From an uncultured Oceanobacter sp. (GTDB taxonomy: Bacteria > Pseudomonadota > Gammaproteobacteria > Pseudomonadales > Oceanobacteraceae), in NCBI GenBank assembly GCA_913061185.1, contig CAJXTI010000026.1, positions 1 through 48,717 on the forward strand: DNA of 48,717 bases. Direction: 5' to 3'. Below are positions 1-8,376 of the stretch, in pieces. The position numbers and the translations under genes are program-made. The stretch's first letter is position 1, and each line of letters begins with the position of its first letter. The notes below the pieces were generated by a model that was given only the letters and a program-made list of their open reading frames with translations, had not been told where the DNA came from and did no database searches.

Positions 1-231
1 AGGTGGCGGAGGTGGCGGAACCGGTTTTTTCTGTTCCAGCAGCTTGGCCAGGGTGGGCGGAATTTTTTCCAACTCACTCCGATCCGGCTCGGGTACATCC
101 ATCATCGGGATCAAAACTCCGAGGATTGCGGTTAGCAACAGGGCTCCAATCAGGATGGGGATGTAACGCTTTTCACCTGTATCAACCCAGGGCAAGACAG
201 GGATATGTCGATTTATGAGTGCTTCGCTCAT
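1..231 (-). CDS. TonB-like energy-transducer protein, N-terminal part (AgmX/PglI type suspected)
   Basis: Only the first 77 codons are inside the window; the gene runs off the left edge. It starts at ATG 231, sharing bases with the TGA of the preceding ExbD gene (ATGA overlap), so translation is probably coupled. The visible part has a short cytoplasmic segment, one membrane helix (about residues 23-43), then a periplasmic stretch that turns proline-rich (KPVPPPPPP) at the edge. This is the build of TonB-family linkers that carry motor force across the periplasm. Position right after one ExbB and two ExbD genes supports this. In related gammaproteobacterial clusters I recall a protein with an AgmX/PglI C-terminal domain here, but that domain is outside the window, so the subtype is inference. 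Confidence 0.75.
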   Translation of the reverse strand, partial: MSEALINRHIPVLPWVDTGEKRYIPILIGALLLTAILGVLIPMMDVPEPDRSELEKIPPTLAKLLEQKKPVPPPPPP

Positions 232-734
232 GGCGTACCTCCCTCATCGACTTTGTTAACCGCCAGTGAAATATTACTGAACGTCGCTTTTGAACAGGTG
301 TTCATCACTTTTTTCAGCAGCTGGTAGGGGGTGTCTTTATCACCGACGATGGTAATAAAACGACCCAACTCCAGCATTTCTGGCGACAGTGGTGAGCGCT
401 CAGCCATGTATTGCAGTTCGGTAAGAAGTGCATCAATGGTTTCGCCTTCTGTCGCTTCAGCCTGCGGTATGCCTATAACGGCACGACCCTGAACCAGAAT
501 TTCCTGCTTGTTGACCATCACGACCAGATTTTCTTCCGGCATGTTTTCGGCAATCGAAGCGGGTAACTCGATTTGTTCACTGTCTTCAACTTTCACATCG
601 TTCTGGTTAACCATAAGGAAAAACACCAGGATGGTGAAAATATCCATCAATGCGGTCAGGTTCAGCGTGCTGCCACCTTTGTTACGCTTGTGGCTGCGAG
701 CCATGCGCTTGGCGCGGCGGGACGTTTTTTTCAT
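228..734 (-). CDS. ExbD/TolR-family motor protein, second copy (Asp-containing)
   Basis: A 168-residue biopolymer-transport protein of the ExbD/TolR family. It has a basic N-terminal tail (residues 1-20), one membrane helix (about 24-42) with the motif LTALMDIF, and a periplasmic domain of about 125 residues. Asp31 occupies the position of the essential proton-binding aspartate of ExbD/TolR, so this copy should take part in proton-driven force generation with the ExbB-type protein. Its start overlaps the end of the upstream ExbD gene by 4 bases and its stop overlaps the next start. It is longer than classical ExbD (about 140 residues). Family assignment is firm; the machine it serves is inferred from neighbours. 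Confidence 0.93.
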   Translation of the reverse strand: MKKTSRRAKRMARSHKRNKGGSTLNLTALMDIFTILVFFLMVNQNDVKVEDSEQIELPASIAENMPEENLVVMVNKQEILVQGRAVIGIPQAEATEGETIDALLTELQYMAERSPLSPEMLELGRFITIVGDKDTPYQLLKKVMNTCSKATFSNISLAVNKVDEGGTP

Positions 735-1249
735 GGTGTCACCTCCGTTGCGGTCGCCAGATCAGGTGCTGCTCCGAGGGAAATGTCCGGAAACAGGGCT
801 GCATCAACCACTGACGTCACAACAACGGCAGGGTATATACGAACCGTATCCATCACTGATACCAGGGTCTGGTAATCAATACCTGGCTCTGGGAGCAGAT
901 TGATGTCGGTTTTCTCAGCAAATACGGGATCTTTTTTGATCTCTTGCAGGATGGTCGACAGTCCTTCGAAGTCGTAGCTTTCGCCTTCCTTCGGGAACGT
1001 CGCATGCACCACCGTTTGCAACAGATAGCTATGAGAAACTTGTATGCTGTCTGAGCGGATGATGACCTCGAGCGTCACATCTTTTGGGTCTACAACACTA
1101 GGCTGATCGCCCGCCGGCAACTTGAGATCGATTACGGACAGCTGTGAGAACACCATGTTCATCAGCAGTACTGGTACCAGTACGATCATCAGGTTCATAA
1201 AAGATGTAACGTTGAGCTCCGCCTGTTCTTGATTGCGTTGGCGTCTCAT
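731..1249 (-). CDS. ExbD/TolR-family motor protein, first copy (Asn in place of the key Asp)
   Basis: A 172-residue ExbD/TolR-like protein with a charged N-tail, one membrane helix (about 13-35) and a periplasmic domain. The helix begins LNVTSFMNLMIVLV, which lines up with the family pattern NVTPFIDVMLVL, but the acidic residue is Asn19 (codon AAC). The preceding sequence match makes this a real substitution rather than a shifted alignment. This copy therefore probably cannot bind the proton at that site and may be structural or regulatory beside the Asp-bearing copy. It lies 13 bases after the ExbB-type gene and overlaps the next ExbD by 4 bases. Confidence 0.92.
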   Translation of the reverse strand: MRRQRNQEQAELNVTSFMNLMIVLVPVLLMNMVFSQLSVIDLKLPAGDQPSVVDPKDVTLEVIIRSDSIQVSHSYLLQTVVHATFPKEGESYDFEGLSTILQEIKKDPVFAEKTDINLLPEPGIDYQTLVSVMDTVRIYPAVVVTSVVDAALFPDISLGAAPDLATATEVTP

Positions 1250-1262
1250 TGGAAATTACATC

Positions 1263-1913
1263 TCACTTGTTGCCGGGAGTGGATTGGCCTTGCTTGCGCT
1301 CGGTAATGATGTTCAAAAACTTCACTCCGGCCATTTCAATGCTGTCGACAATCTCATTGGTTTTGGTCTGCAGATAAGTATGCAGTAACAACAGTGGAAT
1401 CGCTGCCATCAAACCAAATGCGGTGGTGTTCATCGCAACCGAAATACTCTGCGACAGCAGGGTGGCTTTTTCTGCTGGTGCGGCGTTGGCAACAGCGGTA
1501 AAAGCAGCAATAAGACCCATGATAGTTCCAAGCAGCCCCATCAGGGTGGCAATGTTCGCCAAAGTGGCGACGTACTGGGTGCGTTTTTCAAGCTGGGGTA
1601 CCGCTTCCATCAGACCTTCTTCAAGAGCGTATTCAATTTCTTCGCGACGCTGGCTGCCTGGAATTCGGGCAATGGCGGCAGAGAAAATATCGCCCAGTTT
1701 GGTACTGGATTCGTTGGCATAGTTCAGGGCTGCGCGCATATCACGGCTTTCCAGCATTGGCAGGATTTCGTCAAAAGCCTTGCGGTTACTCGACTTTTCC
1801 TTGGTCAGGTAGAGCAAACGCTCCAGCGCAATGGCAATACCCACAGCCATGATAATGGCAATCGGGTACATAAATACGCCGCCTTCTTGAAAAAAACGTA
1901 CGATGGAATCCAT
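1263..1913 (-). CDS. MotA/TolQ/ExbB-family proton channel
   Basis: A 216-residue inner-membrane protein with three predicted helices (about 13-35, 118-140 and 155-180). The large cytoplasmic loop between helices 1 and 2 is typical of ExbB/TolQ, and GLLGTIMG at 126-133 is the conserved family stretch in the second helix. It should form the ring around the ExbD-type helices and use the proton gradient to move the TonB-like partner. It is the first motor gene, followed after 13 bases by the first ExbD. A gap of 161 bases separates it from the preceding small gene, the only sizeable gap in the operon. In Myxococcus the equivalent motor is AglR with AglQ and AglS; equivalence here is inferred from context. 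Confidence 0.93.
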   Translation of the reverse strand: MDSIVRFFQEGGVFMYPIAIIMAVGIAIALERLLYLTKEKSSNRKAFDEILPMLESRDMRAALNYANESSTKLGDIFSAAIARIPGSQRREEIEYALEEGLMEAVPQLEKRTQYVATLANIATLMGLLGTIMGLIAAFTAVANAAPAEKATLLSQSISVAMNTTAFGLMAAIPLLLLHTYLQTKTNEIVDSIEMAGVKFLNIITERKQGQSTPGNK

Positions 1914-2074
1914 AGAATTTCCCCCAGATTTATTACGTGGTAGATAGTATTTTACTGTTAGCTTTCAAGCTGTTGTTGGTATTCAACAGCAGGAAAATTG
2001 CATTTAATCGACAACCGGCCATGCAAATACAGCTAATTTCACTGATTTGTCAGCCTACGCGATCCTTGTGTGAA
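1914..2074. other. Non-coding gap inside the motor operon, with a small hairpin
   Basis: This 161-base AT-rich gap is the only substantial break in the minus-strand operon and lies just before the ExbB-type gene. It contains a 7-base-pair inverted repeat (GCTGTTG at 1969-1975, CAACAGC at 1984-1990, 8-base loop). No convincing -35/-10 pair was found. The hairpin could be an mRNA processing or stability element that sets motor levels separately from envelope components, or could be incidental. Confidence 0.35.
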
Positions 2075-2371
2075 CTAATTCGCTTTCCTTTCCGTTGCCT
2101 GATTTCCGAAACCGTCTCTGAAACGTTTGGCATATTCAACTTCTAGCTGAAATTGTTTCGGTTGCAGCGGCTCGAAGCGTTCTTCCTCATAGCCATTAAT
2201 AGGTTCGAACGGTATTTCCACGTCGGGTGGGCTTTTCCATGAAGTAATTGTCATGATGCCGGCGTCTTCCGTACTGCCAAGGATGGAGATCCCTTCCAGT
2301 TGAATAACATCTGCTGCAATAGCGGTTACCGGAGAAAGCAAGGCCAGCAGTGCGAATAACCATGTTTTCAT
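2075..2371 (-). CDS. Small exported protein of unknown function (98 aa)
   Basis: A 98-residue protein with a clear Sec signal peptide (residues 1-19, cleavage near AIAA). The mature part is about 78 residues and acidic in its middle, with no cysteine and no family I recognise. It contains TITSWKSPPDVEIPFEP and ends in a basic tail. Its ATG shares one base with the stop of the upstream TPR lipoprotein (TGATG), so the two are probably translated together. It is followed by the 161-base gap before the motor genes. Likely a small periplasmic part of the same machine, by position only. Confidence 0.7.
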   Translation of the reverse strand: MKTWLFALLALLSPVTAIAADVIQLEGISILGSTEDAGIMTITSWKSPPDVEIPFEPINGYEEERFEPLQPKQFQLEVEYAKRFRDGFGNQATERKAN

Positions 2372-3117
2372 CAGGAGTCTCCTTCCGAATCTGCAGCAGC
2401 CGCAGGCTGCTGGGTTGGCGCTTCACTAGGCTGGCTGGCTGCTTCGGCGGCAGCGGCAGCTTCTTGTGCCTGGGTGTTTTTGATGCGTTTGTCGAGATCC
2501 TGTATCCAGATTGTCAGTAGTGGATCTTCTTTCTTGTTCAGCTGCTGTGCTGTGCGGTACTGGAGCAATGCTTTCCCGTACTGCCTCATATACAGATCGT
2601 ACAATATGCCCAGGTTATAGTGCAGATCGGGGTTGGGCACTGAGCACTGAATGGCTTTGGAATAGCTTTGTTCTGCCAGGGTAAAATCACCAAGTTCCCG
2701 TGCTACTGGCCCCATAGCCTGAAACGCAGGACAAAATTCGCTATTCAATACCAAGGCCTGATCAATGCTGGATTTACTGCCTTCAAAATCCCCGGTCTGG
2801 TATTGGGATAAACCCAGATTGACCCAGACGCCCGGATATTCCGGAAAACGCTCAGACATGATGATCCAGTGCTTCAAAGCCTGGTCATAGCGTTTTGATT
2901 TGAGCAAAATCAGGCCATGCTTGAACAGCCCCTTGGTTTCTGCATCAAGGTCAGCATCAGCAGAGTCATCCGGCCCGGTTTCTGCTTCTGTCTCTGCAGC
3001 TACTTGTTGTTGTGTTTCTTCTGGTTGGTCGGCGTTATCCTCGCCGTCGCTCTTCATCAACGAGCTACAGCCTGCCAGCACCATCACCAAGAGAAAACTA
3101 GCGAATCTCACTAACAT
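2371..3117 (-). CDS. TPR lipoprotein (GltE/NfsE-like by position)
   Basis: A 248-residue lipoprotein with a signal peptide ending in lipobox LAGC (Cys17). An acidic, Gln-rich linker (about 20-58) is followed by three to four tetratricopeptide repeats (about 60-205), including GVWVNLGLSQYQTGDFEGS and PDLHYNLGILYDLYMRQY, and an Ala/Gln-rich tail. The start ATG at 3117 lies 20 bases inside the preceding gene and has AAGGA 8 bases upstream. TPR lipoproteins act as periplasmic scaffolds. Myxococcus Glt and Nfs machines each contain one small TPR lipoprotein (GltE, NfsE), which this resembles in size and location; orthology is not shown. Confidence 0.85.
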   Translation of the reverse strand: MLVRFASFLLVMVLAGCSSLMKSDGEDNADQPEETQQQVAAETEAETGPDDSADADLDAETKGLFKHGLILLKSKRYDQALKHWIIMSERFPEYPGVWVNLGLSQYQTGDFEGSKSSIDQALVLNSEFCPAFQAMGPVARELGDFTLAEQSYSKAIQCSVPNPDLHYNLGILYDLYMRQYGKALLQYRTAQQLNKKEDPLLTIWIQDLDKRIKNTQAQEAAAAAEAASQPSEAPTQQPAAAADSEGDS

Positions 3118-5929
3118 AGCTCAATTCCTTTTCGTCCTTACGGTATTGGGTCGGTGCCAGGTCAGCCATGACATCGAAGCTCTTTTTGATCCATTCATCG
3201 TAAATGCCGTCGTAGGTACGATTGATGTTTTTCATCTGCACGTCCATCGCGGCCTGCTCAAACGGGTAGGCCTGGTCTTCAAGCAGGAATTGGTATTCCT
3301 CGAGTTCCAGCTCATCCAGTCCTTTTGGTCGTTCTGAGTCCAATAGCGCCTTGCTCAGTTGGGTATAGAGCTGACCAATACGATAGGTCGAGGAGGTGGT
3401 AAATTCGAGCACGCCCATCTCGACGGATTGGGTATACAACTCCTGAGCTTCTTGCATGGCCTTGTTCTTGATCGGAATACTCTTGTTGAGTGGCAAGGTC
3501 AGCGGCAGACTCTCGTATTTCAGTCGTGAAAACTCTGCCAACTCGTAGGAGGCACCAGCAGCCAAGTACTTCGAGCGTTCGGTTTGCTTGTTCCCGGCAT
3601 TGGCATTCAGGGTAATGATTTTATCAAGCCAGAAACGACGCTTGTCTTCGTCCTTTTCATTGCCTTCCATGCCATACAGTTGCTCCAGCTTGTAGTGGGC
3701 TTCGATGGCGGGATCGAAAGGTTCCGAGTAGTTGTTGGCATAGCGCTTGAACATGACGATGGCGCTGCCAATATCACCGGCTTTTTCATAATATTCACCG
3801 GATTGGAAACAGGCGATGCGTTGTTCTTTCTTGTCTTTGGATGTACGCCATACATCCGCCAGAGCATTGGCTGCCGTCGCCCATTTTTCCTGCTTTTCAT
3901 AGGTGAAAATCAGCTTGGTGGGAATATCCTGACTGAGTTTATGGTTGGGATATTTACGCTGGAATGCTTTTAGCGCTTTCTCTGCCCCGGCATAGTCCTC
4001 TATTTCAAACAGCATGGTGGCGGCATCGTATTCGGCAATGATGGAGTTTTCGCTGCCAGGAGTGACATCACCAATGCGATTCCAGCTGGCGGCTGCCAAC
4101 TCGTAATCACCGGCTTCGCGGGCCTGCTCACCTTGTTTGTAGATCGCCGCCGCGAGTTTTTCGCGAATATCCTTGCGGGTTTTGCCATCAATCTTGTTGT
4201 ACTTCAGTGCTTGCTGAAACGCTTCTTCTGCTTCGGTGTAATATCCCAGCTCAAATGCCGAGTGTCCTCGAACCAGTGCAGCACCATAGCGATGTTTGTC
4301 TGACAGATTATCCTGAATGCCCCAGGCCATGCGGGAAACAGACAGTGCCTCTTCATAGTTTTTGTCAGCCAGGAACAGCTCGGAAGTACTTACCAGAACC
4401 TTGCCACGCTCTTCATGCTCGGGGAAGGTATTGATAAAGCGCATGGAGTTTTCAGCACTTTGCTGACGCCATTCTGCTGCTTCATCTTCGTTGGTTGGTT
4501 TGTATTTGTTATAAGCCAATACCGTTGCATAGGCAGCCTCCGAGGCTCGCGGATGATCGGGGTATTGATAGGCTACGATTTCGTAATGATCACGGGCTTG
4601 CTTGTAGTTGCCGAGCTCGTAGGCGATCTCTGCCAGCAAGAAATGCGCTTCGGCGGCATCGGCGGCATCCGGGACACTACGTAAATAAATGTCGTACCAC
4701 TTCGCCGCTTCGGCATAACGTGCTGCTTTTTCCGCACTGTCTTTGGTCTGTTGTGCCCAGCCGTGATTAAACTTGGCTAAATCCATAATATAGCCAGCGA
4801 GGGGTTCGCGAATCGTGGCGTGTACTTCTTCACCATGGTTAGCCCAATACTCACTGTCGATACCGAAACGGTCTATATAGTCTGCTTCGCTTTGACGTTG
4901 CAGTACGGGGTAGCCTGCAGCAGCGTACTGGTCAACCATGTGCTGGTAATAAACCGGTGCCCGGTCACTATCGGGGTAGCGCTCGACATAGGCGGCCAGC
5001 GTCGACGCGCCACTCTGGTAGTATTTTTGCTCGTAGTAGAAGTCAGCCAGGCGATCATAAATCAGGTATTCGTAGTGGCGACGACCGTAGTGATCAAAGA
5101 ATTCGCCGACCTCTTCCCATTCACCACGGTAACTGAAAGCGACTGCCATGGTGTAAACGCTGTCCTTGAGGATTTCAAGGTCGGCACCACTGGCGTTATC
5201 AATCGCACTCTGGGTTGGGTAGTCTTCGTCAATCAGCCGAGCAAACGCCAGCAGGCTGTCATCGTAACGGCTTTGTTTAAACAGCGACCAGCCCAGCATG
5301 TAGCCAGCATTGCTGTAGTATTTATTGCCAATACGACCATGTTTTACCAGGCGCTGGAACGATTGTTCTGCTGCGACATAGTCGCTCATGGCATAGCGCA
5401 GTTCACCAAGGCGGAATTCGGCATCAAGATAATAGAGGGAGTCCGGGTAGCGTTCGACCAGCTGTTCAAGAACCCTGGCGGTTTCTTCCGGCTCAGCTGC
5501 GATGTTGTAAGCTTTGGCTAGCTGATAGAGTATTTCATCATTGCTGGCGTTGTCTGGATGATCGGCCAGTAATGATTCGAAATCACGAATGGAGGCGGCA
5601 AGCACCTCCGGATCAACGGCTTCTTCTTCATCGGAAGTAAAGCTGTCGCCGGTCCAAGCTGCTTCTTGCTCGTTCAGGCGCAGCGCAGCAATACGGCGGG
5701 AAGCCAGCATTGCGTATTGGTGGTGATCTGCGACTTCAATGTAAGCCCGATAACGTGCCACGACGTCTTCATTGGTGACAATCAGTGGCTCATTGGAAGG
5801 CGCTTTCAGTCCGTAATATGTGAGATCCGATATGGTGCCAGCCTGGTGTGGTTGTACCTGGGCGCAGCCAGCAGTTACAAGCAGACAGGACACGACAGAG
5901 GACCATATCAGTGAGCGCCGGTCATTCAT
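3098..5929 (-). CDS. Large TPR lipoprotein scaffold (943 aa)
   Basis: A 943-residue protein made almost wholly of tetratricopeptide repeats. I place the start at ATG 5929, inside the end of the upstream gene, because this begins a signal peptide (MNDRRSLIWSSVV) ending in a lipobox-like TAGC at Cys22; a longer frame to 5989 would bury the signal. Helical pairs recur through the chain, with motifs such as NDEILYQLAKAYNIA and AEAHFLLAEIAYELGNYKQARDHYE that resemble the BamD/YbgF/CpoB style of TPR. Probably anchored in the outer membrane facing the periplasm. The comparison is with the long TPR proteins GltD (AgmU) and NfsD of Myxococcus, based on architecture and neighbours only. Confidence 0.85.
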   Translation of the reverse strand: MNDRRSLIWSSVVSCLLVTAGCAQVQPHQAGTISDLTYYGLKAPSNEPLIVTNEDVVARYRAYIEVADHHQYAMLASRRIAALRLNEQEAAWTGDSFTSDEEEAVDPEVLAASIRDFESLLADHPDNASNDEILYQLAKAYNIAAEPEETARVLEQLVERYPDSLYYLDAEFRLGELRYAMSDYVAAEQSFQRLVKHGRIGNKYYSNAGYMLGWSLFKQSRYDDSLLAFARLIDEDYPTQSAIDNASGADLEILKDSVYTMAVAFSYRGEWEEVGEFFDHYGRRHYEYLIYDRLADFYYEQKYYQSGASTLAAYVERYPDSDRAPVYYQHMVDQYAAAGYPVLQRQSEADYIDRFGIDSEYWANHGEEVHATIREPLAGYIMDLAKFNHGWAQQTKDSAEKAARYAEAAKWYDIYLRSVPDAADAAEAHFLLAEIAYELGNYKQARDHYEIVAYQYPDHPRASEAAYATVLAYNKYKPTNEDEAAEWRQQSAENSMRFINTFPEHEERGKVLVSTSELFLADKNYEEALSVSRMAWGIQDNLSDKHRYGAALVRGHSAFELGYYTEAEEAFQQALKYNKIDGKTRKDIREKLAAAIYKQGEQAREAGDYELAAASWNRIGDVTPGSENSIIAEYDAATMLFEIEDYAGAEKALKAFQRKYPNHKLSQDIPTKLIFTYEKQEKWATAANALADVWRTSKDKKEQRIACFQSGEYYEKAGDIGSAIVMFKRYANNYSEPFDPAIEAHYKLEQLYGMEGNEKDEDKRRFWLDKIITLNANAGNKQTERSKYLAAGASYELAEFSRLKYESLPLTLPLNKSIPIKNKAMQEAQELYTQSVEMGVLEFTTSSTYRIGQLYTQLSKALLDSERPKGLDELELEEYQFLLEDQAYPFEQAAMDVQMKNINRTYDGIYDEWIKKSFDVMADLAPTQYRKDEKELSYVSEIR

Positions 5930-7856
5930 ATTCACCCAGGCCTCCGCTGTTGGTGTTGCGACGCAGCTCGTTGTCGTAAAGTCGGGCAATAGACAGGCGA
6001 GTGGTCGCGAGGTAATCCTTGAGTCGGTCTTTCAACATGCCGATATGGCTCTGAGCAACGGTGACAATTTGCTGCTGCTGTTTGGTGTGGAGTGCTGTCA
6101 GTGTTTGTTCCAGCTGGCTGAGTTTGCTGGCGGCGGCTTCGATGGTTGCCAGGTGCGCTTCAGAGTGGGCGTGAAAGGTACCCACCTGTTCCCGTAGTCC
6201 ATTGACATTGGTCAGCTGGGTATTTAAATCCTGATATTGCTGCTGCAATAGAAGTTGCTGTTTTTTGAGTGTCCATGCCCTTTGTGGTAAAGACTTGCTC
6301 AGCTGCCACTGGGAAATGCCTTGCAGGAGCGCGGCCTGCTCACGGATATCTTGTTCCATGGGCGTTTCGCCACTGGATTCCTTGGCAATAGCGACCAGCT
6401 TATTCAGCTGCTGTAACTCTGATTCATTGGCAAAACCAAACGCTTGGCGCCGCTGTTCCTGAATGCGCTGGTCGATCAGTGCGATCTGTTGTTGCAGCTG
6501 CCTGGAGCTGCTTTCTACCTGCTCCAGTCTGCCGGACTGTGCGACCTGAACATAAGCCGCCAGATTGGCGAGCTTCTCAGCCTGTGCAAGAGACAGCTGT
6601 TGTTGTTGCCGTTGAACCCAGTCCAGCATGCTGCGAATGTCCAGCAGACGCTGCTGCTCCTGGATGAAGGCGCTGGTACTGAGCAATCCTTCAAGGTTGC
6701 GGCTAGTGGGTGATTCGGTGACGCCCTGAGGGTCAGCACTGAGTATATTGTCAGAGGTTGCCGACTGGCGAGCTTCCCAGCGCGCTACCCACTGAAGTAA
6801 GGTTGCCGGATTGTTGAGATTATTGAGCTGCTCAAGTGCCAACGTCATACGGTTTTCTGTGTATTCGTAGACGGGCAGGGAGGGCACCCCACCATTCATT
6901 AGTTCGGCAAGGTAGGATGTTGCCATCAATGATTCGAGTGCATGAATGTCCAGCAGGGGGAAGTGCTCCTGCAATACCCGCCATGGCTGTAATGCCTGGT
7001 CGTATTGCCAGCGCTTTGACAATGCCCAGCCATATTGCAGCAATGCATCGGAGGTGTAGGGGCCATCCTTGGATACCTGACGCAAATAACCAATGGCTTC
7101 GTCATAATGTTTGTTGCGTAACTCGTATTTTCCCGCCGTTAAACGGAAGCGATCATTCAGCGCAGTTTGCTGTTCATTTTCCGGATCATTGACCAGAAAA
7201 TCGGACACCCACTGCTGCAAGTCGTCAGCAGATATTCCCTGGCGCATTTTTGTCAGCATCAGGTTATAACCGGCAAACCGGTACCAGTGGCTATCCTCAT
7301 CAATCTGACTAAAAGCCTCTTCAGCTTGCGGGGTCTGATCTCGATTGGCGTATGAGGTGGTGGCTATAAAGGCTGCTTCGGCTTCATCTGCCGGGTTCAG
7401 CAAAGCGTCGCCGGCCATCGCCTTACTGACCAGTTGGCCAGCTTGCAGCCAGTTACTTCGGTCGGAGGCGTTACGGGCCAGCATGAACCAGGTATTTCCC
7501 ATTCCTGGAGAGTGACTGAGTGACGGATCACGGAGCAACGCACTGGCGTAGGAATCCATGCCCAAGTCTGACAACCCGGCGGGTAGTGTGTACATGATGT
7601 CCATATCGGCGAGCGTTGGTTCTGCGTCACTGTCTGACATGGCAACCAGAGGGTTGCTGGTCAGATAGTGGAAGAAATACACACGCTTGCCCAGCTCGTG
7701 ATTCAGCACATCGATTGGGGTTTTCAGTACCGGAGCTGTGGCACTTAGCGCAGATACAATGCTGTTATCTGACGCCGTAGGCTGCGCTGCACAGGTAGTA
7801 CTGCTTACCCAAGCGGTAGCCGCTACGGCCAGAGCGAGTAATCCTGACTTTTGCAT
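5922..7856 (-). CDS. Exported TPR and coiled-coil protein of unknown function (644 aa)
   Basis: A 644-residue secreted protein with a Sec signal peptide (about 1-24). The N-terminal half (about 40-330) consists of helical TPR-like pairs, for example YDEAIGYLRQVSKDGPYTSDAL and the following QYGWALSKRWQYDQALQPW. The C-terminal half (about 390-630) is rich in Gln, Leu and Glu and is strongly predicted by eye to be coiled coil. No catalytic motif is seen. It overlaps the next lipoprotein gene by 8 bases and follows the 168-residue gene by 3 bases. A long periplasmic rod could bridge the envelope layers between motor and outer-membrane barrels, but that is inference. Confidence 0.8.
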   Translation of the reverse strand: MQKSGLLALAVAATAWVSSTTCAAQPTASDNSIVSALSATAPVLKTPIDVLNHELGKRVYFFHYLTSNPLVAMSDSDAEPTLADMDIMYTLPAGLSDLGMDSYASALLRDPSLSHSPGMGNTWFMLARNASDRSNWLQAGQLVSKAMAGDALLNPADEAEAAFIATTSYANRDQTPQAEEAFSQIDEDSHWYRFAGYNLMLTKMRQGISADDLQQWVSDFLVNDPENEQQTALNDRFRLTAGKYELRNKHYDEAIGYLRQVSKDGPYTSDALLQYGWALSKRWQYDQALQPWRVLQEHFPLLDIHALESLMATSYLAELMNGGVPSLPVYEYTENRMTLALEQLNNLNNPATLLQWVARWEARQSATSDNILSADPQGVTESPTSRNLEGLLSTSAFIQEQQRLLDIRSMLDWVQRQQQQLSLAQAEKLANLAAYVQVAQSGRLEQVESSSRQLQQQIALIDQRIQEQRRQAFGFANESELQQLNKLVAIAKESSGETPMEQDIREQAALLQGISQWQLSKSLPQRAWTLKKQQLLLQQQYQDLNTQLTNVNGLREQVGTFHAHSEAHLATIEAAASKLSQLEQTLTALHTKQQQQIVTVAQSHIGMLKDRLKDYLATTRLSIARLYDNELRRNTNSGGLGEYE

Positions 7857-7859
7857 GAC

Positions 7860-8366
7860 TTACCAAGCCTTCAGAGTAGCAACTGCGCTGCGTTGGGCGG
7901 TGTTGTCCGTAATAGAAAGCAAGAGTTTGAGATGGTCTCCATTTTTACGGAAAACCCCCTCATAGACCAGATCACGAACACGCTTGTTTTCGTCACGTCC
8001 ACGCACGACAACTTTCAACAGGTGATTGCCGGGTGCCACTTCAAGGTCGGCCAGCGGCTGGACAGCACCAAACTGAAGGGCCTGGATTTCTTTTTCCGTA
8101 TAAAGATAGTTAACGGGAGTAATACCATTGCCAGACACTGTGATTGACATGGGGGTAAAGAATTTACCGTTACTGAGTGCCAAATACAGTGACGCCTTGG
8201 TACTAATCGGGCTGATCAGTTGCTTTTCGATGGCCGAGAGCTCGCTGCTCAACTCAATCACCGAGCGTTTGGCTGAATCGATTTCAAGCTGAATGTCTTC
8301 TGGGGTCGCTGCCACGGCTTGGAAAATACCGAAGAACCATAGCATCCCTGCAACTAAAAACTTCAT
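7860..8366 (-). CDS. Small exported protein with N-terminal helix and beta-rich domain
   Basis: A 168-residue periplasmic protein of unknown family. I chose ATG 8366 because GAGG lies at a good distance upstream; a GTG two codons earlier would sit on that site. The signal peptide is residues 1-20 (cleavage near AVA). Residues 22-50 form a charged helix or short coiled coil, and 55-165 look like alternating beta strands (LYLALSNGKFFTPMSITVSG, HLLKVVVRGRD), possibly an immunoglobulin-like fold. No catalytic residues are evident. It is separated by 10 bases from the thioredoxin-like gene and by 3 from the next gene. Probably a structural part of the same envelope complex. Confidence 0.75.
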   Translation of the reverse strand: MKFLVAGMLWFFGIFQAVAATPEDIQLEIDSAKRSVIELSSELSAIEKQLISPISTKASLYLALSNGKFFTPMSITVSGNGITPVNYLYTEKEIQALQFGAVQPLADLEVAPGNHLLKVVVRGRDENKRVRDLVYEGVFRKNGDHLKLLLSITDNTAQRSAVATLKAW

Positions 8367-8376
8367 AACCACCTCA

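Noticed and set aside
1..1913. Motor genes as a simple TonB-ExbB-ExbD iron-uptake set or Tol-Pal paralog
   Set aside because: No TonB-dependent receptor, tolB or pal is nearby; the operon instead carries two ExbD genes, TPR scaffolds and small barrels.
4820..5521. Plus-strand 233-codon open frame opposite the large TPR lipoprotein
   Set aside because: Antisense to a clear TPR protein; no motif or ribosome-binding site.
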